Below are positions 9,682 through 16,682 of a stretch of 64,000 nucleotides of DNA, one piece after another. The stretch spans positions 1-64,000 of the forward strand of contig NZ_CAIJCS010000028.1 of assembly GCF_903819165.1 (NCBI RefSeq). Direction: 5' to 3'. The notes beneath the pieces are model-generated. The model was not told where the DNA came from. It saw only the letters and a list, made by a program, of their open reading frames with translations, and did not search any database. The stretch's first letter is position 1, and the number at the start of each line of letters is the position of its first letter. Made by a program: the position numbers and the translations under genes. The stretch comes from Aedoeadaptatus nemausensis. GTDB lineage: Bacteria > Bacillota > Clostridia > Tissierellales > Peptoniphilaceae.

Positions 9682-10205
9682 CCTGCCCCCACAGGGGCTC
9701 GCCCGCCAAACGATAGCGACGATGTATGCCCGTCACACGACAATCCATCCGCAAAAAACACATTACCAAACATTCAAATAACCTCGCACACCCCATTCGG
9801 GCGGGCGGCCGTAGAATCTACCCAATCAGCCGTCCTACGCTTGGCTTCTTGGAGATTCATGAATACTCACCGGGCACAGGTGAGACCTGCCACGCCCCTA
9901 CAAAGAACATGGCGTAGATATCGTTCGTAGGGGCAGGCCCGTTAGACAAGAGCGACGATGTTTGCCCGACACACAACAATCCATTCGAAAAAACATACCA
10001 TCAAACATTCCATTAACTTCGCACACCCCATTCGGGCGGGCGTCCGTCGAATCTACCCAATCAGCCGTCGCTACGCTCGGCTTCTTGGGGATTCTTGACA
10101 TACCCACAGGGCACAGGTACCCACAGGGCACAGGTGAGACCTGCCACGCCCCTACAAAGAACATGGCGTGGGTATCGTTCGTAGGGGCAGGCCCGTCAAA
10201 CGAGA
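9682..10205 (+). repeat. tandem intergenic repeat (R2), two units plus a third start
   Basis: Two tandem units of ~236 and ~254 bp, followed by the start of a third at 10180. Each contains GTAGGGGCAGGCCCG-like sequence, GCGACGATGTTTGCCCG, a CATTCGGGCGGGC block and GGCTTCTTGG. The length difference comes mainly from a 17-bp microrepeat (CACAGGGCACAGGTACC) present once or twice. Related sequence recurs at 6575-6610, 17560-17870 and 21026-21300. Short frames here are not genes. Confidence 0.75.
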
Positions 10206-10367
10206 GCGACGATAAAAAACCAATTTAGAGAATATCTTCCGCGACACAGCCCAACAGGAATCAAATGGCGTTAGCCATTTGGACATCTTGGAAGCGTTAG
10301 GGTGGAAGGGATTGGGGCCCGGGGAAAGGGAAGAGGGCGAATCGCAACGCCCTATTCCTTTCCCCGG
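10206..10367 (+). repeat. dual-hairpin repeat, copy B
   Basis: Joined directly to the end of the R2 tandem array. Hairpin 1: CAAATGGC (10262-10269), loop GTTA, GCCATTTG (10274-10281). Hairpin 2: 10319-10367, outer arm CCGGGGAAAGG with its complement, loop AATCGCAA. Linker GTTAGGGTGGAAGGGATTGG. Same order and spacing as copies A and C, with different but complementary stem bases. Confidence 0.8.
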
Positions 10368-10577
10368 AAAAGATTTCAAAAAGAATAATTTATTTTCATA
10401 AGAATGTATCTTCTGAACAAAGAATCTAGTACATGAATCAAACTAAAAAACTCCGAAAATATTTTTTTCTCCTTTCATAGGTAAAAAATCTCTCCCCATT
10501 CTATTACTTAAGTGAGAGGCGATGGTGGCGGACCGGTGGCCCGATCGTTTCTTACTATTTATTTTAAGGAGGATATG

Positions 10578-10781
10578 ATGGCTCAAAGAAAATCGCTGAG
10601 AATGAAGTATGAAGGTGAAATGCAGAGCAATGGTAAAAAGGCTATTCGCACCCGCACCTATGGGGATATTGTTCCGGAGACGGATCAGGCGACTCTCAAA
10701 AAGGTGGTCGATGCGCTGGACGGTTTGTCGGCAAACCCCGCAGTGGTGGCGGAAGTGATCGAAGTTACGGAATTAGTGTAA
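10578..10781 (+). CDS. DUF1659 family small protein
   Basis: 67 residues starting MAQRKSLRMKYEG. ATG 10578 has AGGAGG at 10567-10572 with 5-nt spacing; the ATG at 10575 is too close and upstream in-frame codons lack a ribosome site. Size and sequence (charged N-terminus, ...LSANPAVVAEVIEVTELV end) fit DUF1659, which in Bacillota commonly sits beside DUF2922, exactly as here. Function unknown. Confidence 0.75.
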   Translation: MAQRKSLRMKYEGEMQSNGKKAIRTRTYGDIVPETDQATLKKVVDALDGLSANPAVVAEVIEVTELV

Positions 10782-10792
10782 GGAGGTAAGGG

Positions 10793-11014
10793 ATGAAGAA
10801 GTATTTAAATATGGCCTTTGAAGATGAACTGGGCAAATCGTTCACTATGCGTGTCGACGATCCCGTAGATGACGTGAATGCCGATGCCGTAGACGGCGCC
10901 GCAAAGGTAATTGTAGAATCGGGCGCTTTTCGCGTGAAGGGTCATTTAAAGGAATTCGTGTCGGCAGACCTGTTGACGATCAACTCTCAGCGCATTGTGG
11001 ATCACAGGGCATAA
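10793..11014 (+). CDS. DUF2922 family small protein
   Basis: 73 residues: MKKYLNMAFEDELGKSF..., followed by the VDDPVDDVNADAV segment typical of DUF2922. AAGGAGG precedes the ATG, and the start lies 11 nt after the DUF1659 stop. It ends by a 1-nt TAATG overlap with the YvrJ gene. These small conserved partners have no known biochemical role; the tight coupling implies one functional unit. Confidence 0.75.
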   Translation: MKKYLNMAFEDELGKSFTMRVDDPVDDVNADAVDGAAKVIVESGAFRVKGHLKEFVSADLLTINSQRIVDHRA

Positions 11015-11166
11015 TGGGCATGGACGAGATTTTGACCATGATCGCCAATACGGGTTTTCCCATCGTGGTGGCCAGTTATTTTATTCTCCGCATGGAGGAG
11101 AAGTTGGACAGGCTGAACGAGACGATTGGAGATCTGGCATCGATTATTGAAGGTCATTGCAAGTAG
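11014..11166 (+). CDS. yvrJ: YvrJ-family single-pass membrane peptide
   Basis: 50 residues (MGMDEILTMIANTGFPIVVA... ending IIEGHCK). ATG 11014 overlaps the preceding TAA; an alternative in-frame ATG is at 11020. One hydrophobic segment (~8-25) is followed by an amphipathic charged helix (RMEEKLDRLNETIGDL), the YvrJ pattern. In B. subtilis yvrJ lies in the same region as the genes for sigma factor SigO/RsoA; here too a sigma gene follows, but after a terminator and with its own promoter. Function of YvrJ is not established. Confidence 0.75.
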   Translation: MGMDEILTMIANTGFPIVVASYFILRMEEKLDRLNETIGDLASIIEGHCK

Positions 11167-11171
11167 AGGAG

Positions 11172-11197
11172 GGGCACCTTTTCCGGTGCCTTTTTCT
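11172..11197 (+). terminator. terminator of the DUF1659-DUF2922-yvrJ operon
   Basis: GGCACC/GGTGCC stem (11173-11190) with loop TTTTCC followed by TTTTTCTTCT. Confidence 0.88.
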
Positions 11198-11207
11198 TCT
11201 ATCTTTA

Positions 11208-11236
11208 TTGAACATATGTTCGTATTTTGTTATAAT
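11208..11236 (+). promoter_or_regulatory. promoter of the sigma factor-amidase operon
   Basis: TTGAAC (11208-11213), 17-bp spacer, TATAAT (11231-11236), about 30 bp before ATG 11267. The -35 box overlaps the GAAC half of a LexA-like palindrome. Confidence 0.8.
11210..11221. promoter_or_regulatory. candidate LexA (SOS) box
   Basis: GAACATATGTTC is a perfect palindrome and matches the Gram-positive LexA/DinR core GAAC-N4-GTTC, including purine/pyrimidine preferences inside; only the flanking C residues of the B. subtilis consensus are missing. It overlaps the -35 element, where LexA binding would block transcription. Regulation is inferred. Confidence 0.6.
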
Positions 11237-11266
11237 ATACCCACATAAGGGAAAGGGGGAGACGGT

Positions 11267-11818
11267 ATGGAACCGGAATTAATTCGGCGGGCGAAGGCTC
11301 GCGACGGCGAGGCTATGGCGACGATCGCTACGGAGCTGGAGGGAATGATCAAGAGTACGGTGCAGAGGATTCAGCCTTTCAGCCACGATCGGGAGAATTT
11401 ATTCGGCGAGGGTTTTCTGATTTTAATGGAATGTATCGATGATTTCGACGAGGATCGAGGCGTGCCTTTTCCGTTTTATTTTCGGAAGCGGTTTCGTTAT
11501 TTTTTAATGGACGATTTAAAGCGCACGCTGCGTTATGATTTCCGGCCCATAGACGATGGGGAGGATTTCCCCTCGGATGACGATGTGGCGGAGGAGGCTC
11601 TCGGCGAGGAGCGTGCCCGGGAGCTCGCCGCCATGCTCGGCACCCTGAGTCCCAAGGAGGAGCAGGTGATTCGCTTGTTTTATTACGGTTCTCTTTCCCT
11701 TTCCGAAATTGCGGGTTTTATGGGGCTGTCTTATCAGACGGTGGCCAATACGAAGTCGAGGGCTTTAAAGAAGTTAAGGGGTGTTTATGAAGCTGGACAA
11801 ACGATTGATTCATTTTAA
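11267..11818 (+). CDS. sigma-70 family RNA polymerase sigma factor
   Basis: 183 residues. The N-terminal half has region-2-like sequence (LEGMIKSTVQRI..., DFDEDRGVPFPFYFRKRF, KR-rich core-binding helix). Region 4 at ~125-175 shows a clear helix-turn-helix: LSPKEEQVIRLFYYGSLS then LSEIAGFMGLSYQTVANTK. There is no extracytoplasmic-sensor partner or anti-sigma gene next to it. The 3' end overlaps the amidase gene, so the two are co-translated. The promoter carries a LexA-like box, so SOS induction of this sigma factor and the lytic enzyme is a reasonable inference, comparable to SOS-linked sigma factors such as UviA; the targets are unknown. Confidence 0.85.
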   Translation: MEPELIRRAKARDGEAMATIATELEGMIKSTVQRIQPFSHDRENLFGEGFLILMECIDDFDEDRGVPFPFYFRKRFRYFLMDDLKRTLRYDFRPIDDGEDFPSDDDVAEEALGEERARELAAMLGTLSPKEEQVIRLFYYGSLSLSEIAGFMGLSYQTVANTKSRALKKLRGVYEAGQTIDSF

Positions 11819-12260
11819 CAAGTCATCCAGGCAGGGCACGAGGATCCGCTATATTGTAATCCACGATACGGGCAATAGGAGCCCGGGGGCCGATGCCTTG
11901 GCCCATTTCCGCTATTTCGGCGGGGGCAATCGCCGGGCGAGTGCCCATTATTTTATCGACGACAAGGGTGTGGTGCAGATTATTGAAGACGCCGAATCGG
12001 CGTGGCATTGCGGCGACGGCAAGGGTCGCTACGGGATTACCAACTCCAATTCCATCGGCATCGAGCTCTGTATTAATGCAGGGAATGATCGCCGGGCCAC
12101 TCTCGGTTATGCTCGGGAGCTTATTCGGGAGCTCATGGCGTTTTATAGGATTCCCAAATCTCACGTGGTGCGCCATTACGATGCGTCGCGGAAGATTTGC
12201 CCCGGCTCTATGTCGGCCAATCATTGGGGCGAATGGTGGGGTTTTTGGGAAAGTTTATAG
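11787..12260 (+). CDS. endolysin-like N-acetylmuramoyl-L-alanine amidase (Amidase_2)
   Basis: 157 residues, a single T7-lysozyme/Amidase_2 domain cleaving the MurNAc-L-Ala bond. Zinc and catalytic motifs are visible: YIVIHDTGN (first His), SAHYFIDDKG, AWHCGDGKGRYGITNSNSIG, and VRHYDASRKICPG with the second His and Cys. I use ATG 11787 because AAGGGG (11776-11781) is 5 nt upstream; GTG 11781 lies inside that site. There is no signal peptide and no wall-binding domain, the layout of a phage endolysin needing a holin. It overlaps the end of the sigma gene. A prophage or tailocin lysis remnant is possible but no other phage gene is nearby. Confidence 0.85.
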   Translation: MKLDKRLIHFNKSSRQGTRIRYIVIHDTGNRSPGADALAHFRYFGGGNRRASAHYFIDDKGVVQIIEDAESAWHCGDGKGRYGITNSNSIGIELCINAGNDRRATLGYARELIRELMAFYRIPKSHVVRHYDASRKICPGSMSANHWGEWWGFWESL

Positions 12261-12278
12261 TGATTCTCTCCCCGAAAG

Positions 12279-12306
12279 AAGACAGGTGCATGCCTGTCTT
12301 TTTTTG
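12279..12306 (+). terminator. terminator of the sigma-amidase operon
   Basis: AAGACAGG and CCTGTCTT pair around TGCATG, followed by a T run. Confidence 0.9.
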
Positions 12307-12344
12307 TTGGGGTTTTTGCTTTTTTCTGACTCCCGCGGTTTTGC

Positions 12345-12350
12345 TATAAT
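12345..12350 (+). promoter_or_regulatory. extended -10 promoter of DUF523-yaaA
   Basis: TGCTATAAT gives an extended -10 (TGnTATAAT) at 12342-12350, 35 bp before the ATG; no good -35 hexamer, which extended -10 promoters can lack. Confidence 0.5.
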
Positions 12351-12384
12351 GGTTGTTACTTAGTATCTTGAAGGAGGGTGCGTG

Positions 12385-12828
12385 ATGAAGATCGGCGTAA
12401 GCGCCTGTTTACTCGGCGTGAACTGCAAGTATAGTGGGGGAAATAATTTTTCGGCGAAGCTGGAGGAGTATCTCGAGGGCCACGAGGTGGTGCCCCTTTG
12501 CCCGGAGGTCATGGGCGGCCTTCCTACGCCTCGTGTTCCGGCGGAACTGGTGGAAGGTGAGGTTATGAATCGGGAGGGCCGCTCCGTAGACGAGGCCTTT
12601 CGAAAGGGTGCGGAGATCGCCCTTCGGCGGGTGCTCGAGGAGGGAGCGGAGCTCGTGATTTTGCAGTCCCGGAGTCCTTCCTGCGGCGTGAAGGAAGTGT
12701 ACGACGGCTCCTTTTCCGGCAAGCTGATTCCCGGGAAGGGGATCTTCGCCGCTCGGCTCGATGAGGCGGGGATTTCCGCCATTGATGTAGAGGATGTTGA
12801 CGAGTTTACGCTGAAAGGGGGAAGGTGA
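12385..12828 (+). CDS. DUF523 (TudS-like) iron-sulfur family protein
   Basis: 147 residues. Conserved cysteines of DUF523 are present: GVSACLLGVNCKYSGG at the N-terminus, VPLCPEVMGGLPTPR near residue 40, and LQSRSPSCGVKE near residue 95. DUF523 includes the [4Fe-4S] 2-thiouracil desulfidase TudS; whether this one desulfurises thiouracil is inference. ATG 12385 has AGGAGG with 7-nt spacing, better than GTG 12382. Its TGA overlaps the ATG of yaaA, so the two are translationally coupled. Confidence 0.82.
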   Translation: MKIGVSACLLGVNCKYSGGNNFSAKLEEYLEGHEVVPLCPEVMGGLPTPRVPAELVEGEVMNREGRSVDEAFRKGAEIALRRVLEEGAELVILQSRSPSCGVKEVYDGSFSGKLIPGKGIFAARLDEAGISAIDVEDVDEFTLKGGR

Positions 12829-13526
12829 TGAGAATTTTTTTAATTCTTTCCCCCAGCAAGGAAATGGATTGGTCGCCGGGAACCGGGCGCGTGGCTTTGG
12901 ATCCCGTGGCGGAAATGATTTTAGCCGAGCTCCGCAAAATGGACGTAGAATCTTTGGCGAAGTTTTTTGCCATTAAGGAGGATCTCGCGGAAAAGCTCGC
13001 CCTCTCTTACGAGCATATGGAGGAGCCCACGGCAAAGGCCGCCAAGGATACTTACCGGGGGATCGCCTTTCGCCAAATGGATCCGGAGGTTTTCGGGAGC
13101 GACTTCGCCCGGGAGCATCTCGTGATTTTGTCCGCCCTCTACGGGCCCGTGGCCCCGGATTTTATGATGCAGCCCTATCGCCTGGATTTTACGAAGTCTT
13201 TAAAGATCGAGGGGCAATCTCTTAAATCGCTACAGAGGAAGCATTATTCGGATTTCTTTGCCGGGTGCCGGGTCTTCGATTTGGCTTCAGGAGAGTTTTC
13301 TTCCCTTATCGACAAAAAGAAAGTGGGCCGATGGGTCTCCATAGATTTCTACATCGGGAAGAAGAAGGCTCCTTCCGCCACGGCAAAAAAGCTGCGGGGT
13401 ATGCTCGCGAGTCACGTTCTCTCGGCGGAATCTTTCGTGCGGGAAGTGTTCGAATCTTTCTCGGGAGAGGACTTTTCTTTCAGCCCCGAGAGCGACGAAG
13501 AGCATTTTATTTACAGAAAAAATTAG
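12828..13526 (+). CDS. yaaA: peroxide stress protein YaaA (DUF328)
   Basis: 232 residues, usual length for the YaaA/DUF328 family, which binds DNA and limits iron-dependent oxidative damage in E. coli. Hallmarks are the start (MRIFLILSPSKEMDW), the central LSALYGPVAPDFMMQPYRLD, and a C-terminal RGMLASHVLSAESFVREF-like segment. ATG 12828 overlaps the preceding TGA, and AAAGGGGGAAGG precedes it. The pairing with an iron-sulfur DUF523 protein fits an oxygen/iron stress role in an anaerobe (inference). The terminator stem starts inside the stop codon. Confidence 0.88.
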   Translation: MRIFLILSPSKEMDWSPGTGRVALDPVAEMILAELRKMDVESLAKFFAIKEDLAEKLALSYEHMEEPTAKAAKDTYRGIAFRQMDPEVFGSDFAREHLVILSALYGPVAPDFMMQPYRLDFTKSLKIEGQSLKSLQRKHYSDFFAGCRVFDLASGEFSSLIDKKKVGRWVSIDFYIGKKKAPSATAKKLRGMLASHVLSAESFVREVFESFSGEDFSFSPESDEEHFIYRKN

Positions 13527-13547
13527 AGCGGACGACGCTCTTTTTTT
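13525..13547 (+). terminator. terminator of yaaA
   Basis: AGAGCG/CGCTCT stem, loop GACGA, followed by a T7 run; overlaps the TAG stop. Confidence 0.88.
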
Positions 13548-13557
13548 ATTGGGAGAA

Positions 13558-13586
13558 TTGACTTCTTTTCTATATAGTCGTATACT
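13558..13586 (+). promoter_or_regulatory. promoter of the TetR-DUF2871 operon
   Basis: TTGACT (13558-13563), 17-bp spacer, TATACT (13581-13586). Confidence 0.75.
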
Positions 13587-13592
13587 TTTAGA

Positions 13593-13613
13593 AAAGTGAC
13601 ACAGTGTCATTTT
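13593..13613. promoter_or_regulatory. operator palindrome for the TetR regulator
   Basis: AAA-G-TGACAC-A-GTGTCA-T-TTT: a perfect 13-bp palindrome (13597-13609) extended by AAA/TTT arms, placed right after the -10 box and before the GTG start. The position fits autorepression by the TetR protein encoded next. Confidence 0.7.
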
Positions 13614-13630
13614 GTGAAAAGGAGGTCGTC

Positions 13631-14188
13631 GTGCCCAAGAGTACTTTTTTTGGTTTGAAAGATGAAAAGCGGGAGCGTATCGAAAAGGCGCTGGTGTCTG
13701 AATTTGAAAATTGCAGTGTGAGCGATGCCAAGGTGAAGCATGTGGTGGAGCGTCTCGGGATTTCTCGCGGCAGTTTTTATCAGTATTTCCACAATATGGA
13801 GGACGCGTATTTTTATATTTTGGATTTAAAATTGCGCTTTATGCACGAGGGTTTTTTCGATTTGTATCGGGCCGATCCCGAGGATATGGAGGGCGCCTTC
13901 GAAAAGTACGGCGTTTTTTTAAGGGAAGCCCTCTACAAGCCGGAGCATTATCTTTTGTTCCGCAATCGCTACATGGCGTGGAATTCCAATCTGGAGCTGG
14001 CGTGGCGGAAGTACCACGCCGGGGAGAAAACCGACGCTCTCTATAGGGACGGGCGTTTTGTCCTCATAGGGGATCTGGTTCACGGGCTTATGCAGCGGGT
14101 GTTTATGAACGAGCTCTCTCCCGATGAATTTTCCCGAGCATACGCCGAGATGGTGCGCTTTATTTTGGGAGGAATGAAGAATGTTTAA
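13631..14188 (+). CDS. TetR-family transcriptional regulator
   Basis: 185 residues from GTG 13631, chosen because AAAAGGAGG lies 5 nt upstream; GTG 13604 is within the operator and has no ribosome site. The N-terminal helix-turn-helix reads VKHVVERLGISRGSFYQYFHNMEDAYFYI (~33-60; three joined segments of the TetR pattern), followed by an all-helical ligand domain rich in aromatic residues. The last codons overlap the start of the membrane-protein gene at 14181. A 21-bp palindrome at its own promoter suggests autorepression, and the co-transcribed membrane protein is the likely target. Confidence 0.85.
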   Translation: MPKSTFFGLKDEKRERIEKALVSEFENCSVSDAKVKHVVERLGISRGSFYQYFHNMEDAYFYILDLKLRFMHEGFFDLYRADPEDMEGAFEKYGVFLREALYKPEHYLLFRNRYMAWNSNLELAWRKYHAGEKTDALYRDGRFVLIGDLVHGLMQRVFMNELSPDEFSRAYAEMVRFILGGMKNV

Positions 14189-15251
14189 GATTGTAGAGGT
14201 TTATTTCGACCTCGTGTATTTGTTGTTGATGATGGGATTCGGTTTGGCTCTCCTCTTGGAAAAGGGGAAGCGGGCGAAGCTTCTCGCCGCCATGGCGATT
14301 CTCTTGGATCTTGGCGACGCTTGCCATTTGCTGCCGCGGGTGTACGGCCATCTCTCTCCGGGCGGACTCGCCGGCAATCAGATGTATCTTTCCTACGGGC
14401 AGATGATCACGAGCCTCACGATGTCGGTCTTTTATTTGCTTTATTTTTATTACTACCGGGTCGCCGGCGGCAAGGCCACCAAGGAGCGGCAGTGGCTGAT
14501 TTACGGCTTGCTCGCCCTTCGGGTGGTTCTCGTCTTGCTCCCTGGGAATAACTGGGGCGGCGAAAGTCCCTATGCCATGGGGCTGATTCGAAACATTCCC
14601 TTTCTCATTATGGGGCTCGCCCTCGTGGCGTGGACTTACGGCGACGGGAAGATCCCGGGATTTAAGCGAGCGAGTTATTTAATCGCCGCGAGTTTTTTCT
14701 TTTACGCCCTCGTGGTGATCGTTTCGCCCTTTATTCCCGCCTTCGGCGCCTTTATGTTGCCGAAGACCGTCTGCTATATTCTCCTCGTAGACTGTCTTTA
14801 CGAAAAAGAAGCGGGAAAAATAAATGAGAGAAAAATCGGGAAGGGCGCCGTGGTTTGCTTGGAGCTCGGGCTTTTACTCGGCGCCCTCTACCGCGAATTT
14901 ACGCGGATCAACGGCTTTACGGAGCGGACGACTTTATCCCTCGCCCATCCCCATATGCTCCTTCTCGGGGCGGTATTTTCCTTCGCTTTGTTCTTATATC
15001 TCCGTGTGGAAAAACAGGACGGGCGAAATCTCCACAGGAACTATCGGTTCTATCTTTTGACCATCTATTACTTCATCGCTTCCCTCGTCATTCGAGGAAT
15101 TTACACTTTGGCCTCGGGAGGCGCGGCCCTTTACCCGGACGCCGCCCTTTCCGGTATGGCGGGGCTCGGCCATATTGCCCTTACGGTCTCTATGATCGCT
15201 CTCACTTTAAAGGCGAGAAAAGAGCCGGAAGCTATGGAACAGACGGCGTAA
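14181..15251 (+). CDS. multi-pass membrane protein with C-terminal DUF2871 domain
   Basis: 356 residues, about eleven hydrophobic segments. The N-terminal ~205 residues (about seven segments, with LDLGDACHLLPR and SFFFYALVVIVSPF) look like a separate seven-helix module of unknown family. From ~225 on, the sequence resembles DUF2871: ALYREFTRINGFTERTT, LAHPHMLLLGAVFSF, IRGIYTL and a SGMAGLGHIAL end. DUF2871 is usually a stand-alone ~130-residue membrane protein, so this is a probable fusion. It overlaps the TetR gene by 8 nt and shares its promoter. Function unknown; a drug or lipid-stress role would be a guess from the TetR link only. Confidence 0.7.
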   Translation: MFKIVEVYFDLVYLLLMMGFGLALLLEKGKRAKLLAAMAILLDLGDACHLLPRVYGHLSPGGLAGNQMYLSYGQMITSLTMSVFYLLYFYYYRVAGGKATKERQWLIYGLLALRVVLVLLPGNNWGGESPYAMGLIRNIPFLIMGLALVAWTYGDGKIPGFKRASYLIAASFFFYALVVIVSPFIPAFGAFMLPKTVCYILLVDCLYEKEAGKINERKIGKGAVVCLELGLLLGALYREFTRINGFTERTTLSLAHPHMLLLGAVFSFALFLYLRVEKQDGRNLHRNYRFYLLTIYYFIASLVIRGIYTLASGGAALYPDAALSGMAGLGHIALTVSMIALTLKARKEPEAMEQTA

Positions 15252-15254
15252 TGA

Positions 15255-15280
15255 AAGACGGCAAAGAGCCGTCTTTTTTT
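15255..15280 (+). terminator. terminator of the TetR-DUF2871 operon
   Basis: AAGACGGC and GCCGTCTT pair around AAAGA, followed by T5. Confidence 0.9.
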
Positions 15281-15340
15281 ATGGAAAGATATGGGCGGAA
15301 TGGGTACACTATAGTTAGATATAATTGAAAGAAGGTTATG

Positions 15341-15814
15341 ATGGAAAAAATTTCGATTCAATCCACATACGGCGAGCGGTTTCAATATTGTTGGGGCTGC
15401 GGGCCGAAAAATGAAGAAGGTTTACATTTAAAATCTTATCCCTCAGAGGACAGGGAGTCCTGTATCGCCACTGTCGTGCCCGATGACATGTACACCGGCG
15501 GCGTGCCCCATAATTTATTCGGCGGCATGATCGCCACCCTATTTGATTGCCACGGCACGGCGTCGGCGGCGTGGTTTGCCCACCGTGAAAAGGGGCTGGA
15601 GCTTAGGTCAGATACGGTGATCGGCCGCTTTATTACCGCTCATCTCGAGGTGGATTTTAAGAAGCCGGTGCCCATGGGAGAAGAGATCAAGCTTACGGCG
15701 CGCGCCGAGGAAATCGGCGAGCGGAAGGTGATCGTCGCCATGGAAATGGAAGCGGCAGAAGAAATTCGCGCCGCGGCGAAGATGGTGGCGGTGGCGGTAA
15801 AAGATACTATGTAG
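15341..15814 (+). CDS. PaaI-like hotdog-fold thioesterase
   Basis: 157 residues of the 4HBT/PaaI superfamily, which hydrolyses acyl-CoA thioesters. It opens with a CWGCGPKNEEGLHLK segment typical of one PaaI-like subgroup, then HNLFGGMIATLFDCHGTAS carries the conserved H/N-x-x-GG-x-x-x-x-x-D active-site helix, and the last strands (AHLEVDFKKPVPMGEE, then KVIVAMEMEA) complete the fold. Tandem ATGs at 15338 and 15341; I prefer the second because GAAGG then has 5-nt spacing. The sortase gene begins 12 nt after its stop. Substrate unknown. Confidence 0.8.
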   Translation: MEKISIQSTYGERFQYCWGCGPKNEEGLHLKSYPSEDRESCIATVVPDDMYTGGVPHNLFGGMIATLFDCHGTASAAWFAHREKGLELRSDTVIGRFITAHLEVDFKKPVPMGEEIKLTARAEEIGERKVIVAMEMEAAEEIRAAAKMVAVAVKDTM

Positions 15815-15826
15815 TGTAGAAAGGTG

Positions 15827-16669
15827 ATGGATATTAAAAATAAACTGATCACAGTGATTCAGATTTTTCTCGTGATCTGTATTTTGTTTTCCGGCTATAA
15901 GATCGGGTCTTATTATTTGGCGGGACATAAATTTAATAAAGAGCACGAGGAACTGAGAGCGAGTTTAAGCGAGAAAAAGCCCGCGGCAAATAAAAGCGAA
16001 GAGAATCCGGACGCCTCACAAGGGGAAGAACCCGCCGAGAATGAGAACGGCAGGGAAAGTTCACAAGAAAAAGCAAGCGCCCCTGCCGAAGGTAAAGGCG
16101 ACGGAAAAAAGCAAGAGGAAGCCCCGGAGCCCAATTTCGTGGCGCAGCTGAAGGCGAAGTACCCGGACATGGTAGGCTGGATTACCATCGAGGGAACCGA
16201 TGTGGATTTTCCCGTGGTCCAGGGGAAGGACAACGAGTTTTATCTGAACCACACCTATAAAGGGGAATACCATCCTTTCGGCGAGGTCTTTATGGATAAA
16301 GACGACAAGCCGGATTATTCCGATCAAAACACAGTGCTCTACGGCCACAATGTGCGCTCGGGCCACGTGTTCCACGATTTGGAGCAATATAAGGAGCAGG
16401 CGTTCCGCGATGCCCATCCCTATATTGATATCGACACGGTGGACGGGAAAAAGACTTACGAAATCGTCGCCGTGTATACGGCTTCGGCATATGATCCCTA
16501 TCGGAAGCCCAATTATTCCCAGGAGGAATGGGAAAAATTCAGAGCGTGGGTAAAGGGGAAGAACCGCATAAAGGAAAGCCTCCCCGACAGAGACGCACGT
16601 ATCCTCACCCTCTCCACCTGTTCCGATGAAGAGGATCGCCTGGTGGTCCACGCCGTATTGAAAGATTGA
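15827..16669 (+). CDS. srtB: class B sortase
   Basis: 280 residues. An N-terminal membrane anchor (~9-32) is followed by a ~70-residue Glu/Lys/Pro-rich spacer and a SrtB catalytic domain (~110-280): YPDMVGWITIEGTDVDFPVVQ, catalytic His in LYGHNVRSG, Cys in LTLSTCSDEED, and Arg in DRLVVHAVL. The transpeptidase joins sorting-signal proteins to peptidoglycan or pili outside the membrane. GTG 15824 and ATG 15827 are both possible; an AAAGGTGAT ribosome site overlaps them unusually closely. Whether it anchors the G5 protein at 1-5535 cannot be told, because that C-terminus is missing. Confidence 0.88.
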   Translation: MDIKNKLITVIQIFLVICILFSGYKIGSYYLAGHKFNKEHEELRASLSEKKPAANKSEENPDASQGEEPAENENGRESSQEKASAPAEGKGDGKKQEEAPEPNFVAQLKAKYPDMVGWITIEGTDVDFPVVQGKDNEFYLNHTYKGEYHPFGEVFMDKDDKPDYSDQNTVLYGHNVRSGHVFHDLEQYKEQAFRDAHPYIDIDTVDGKKTYEIVAVYTASAYDPYRKPNYSQEEWEKFRAWVKGKNRIKESLPDRDARILTLSTCSDEEDRLVVHAVLKD

Positions 16670-16682
16670 AAAAGGAGACATT

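Noticed and set aside
9682-10205. Possible CRISPR array
   Set aside because: Units are ~240-250 bp, only two to three in number, without short regular repeats and unique spacers, and no cas genes are present.
9726-10379. Short frames on both strands
   Set aside because: They lie wholly in the R2 and twin-hairpin repeats and resemble each other only because the DNA repeats.
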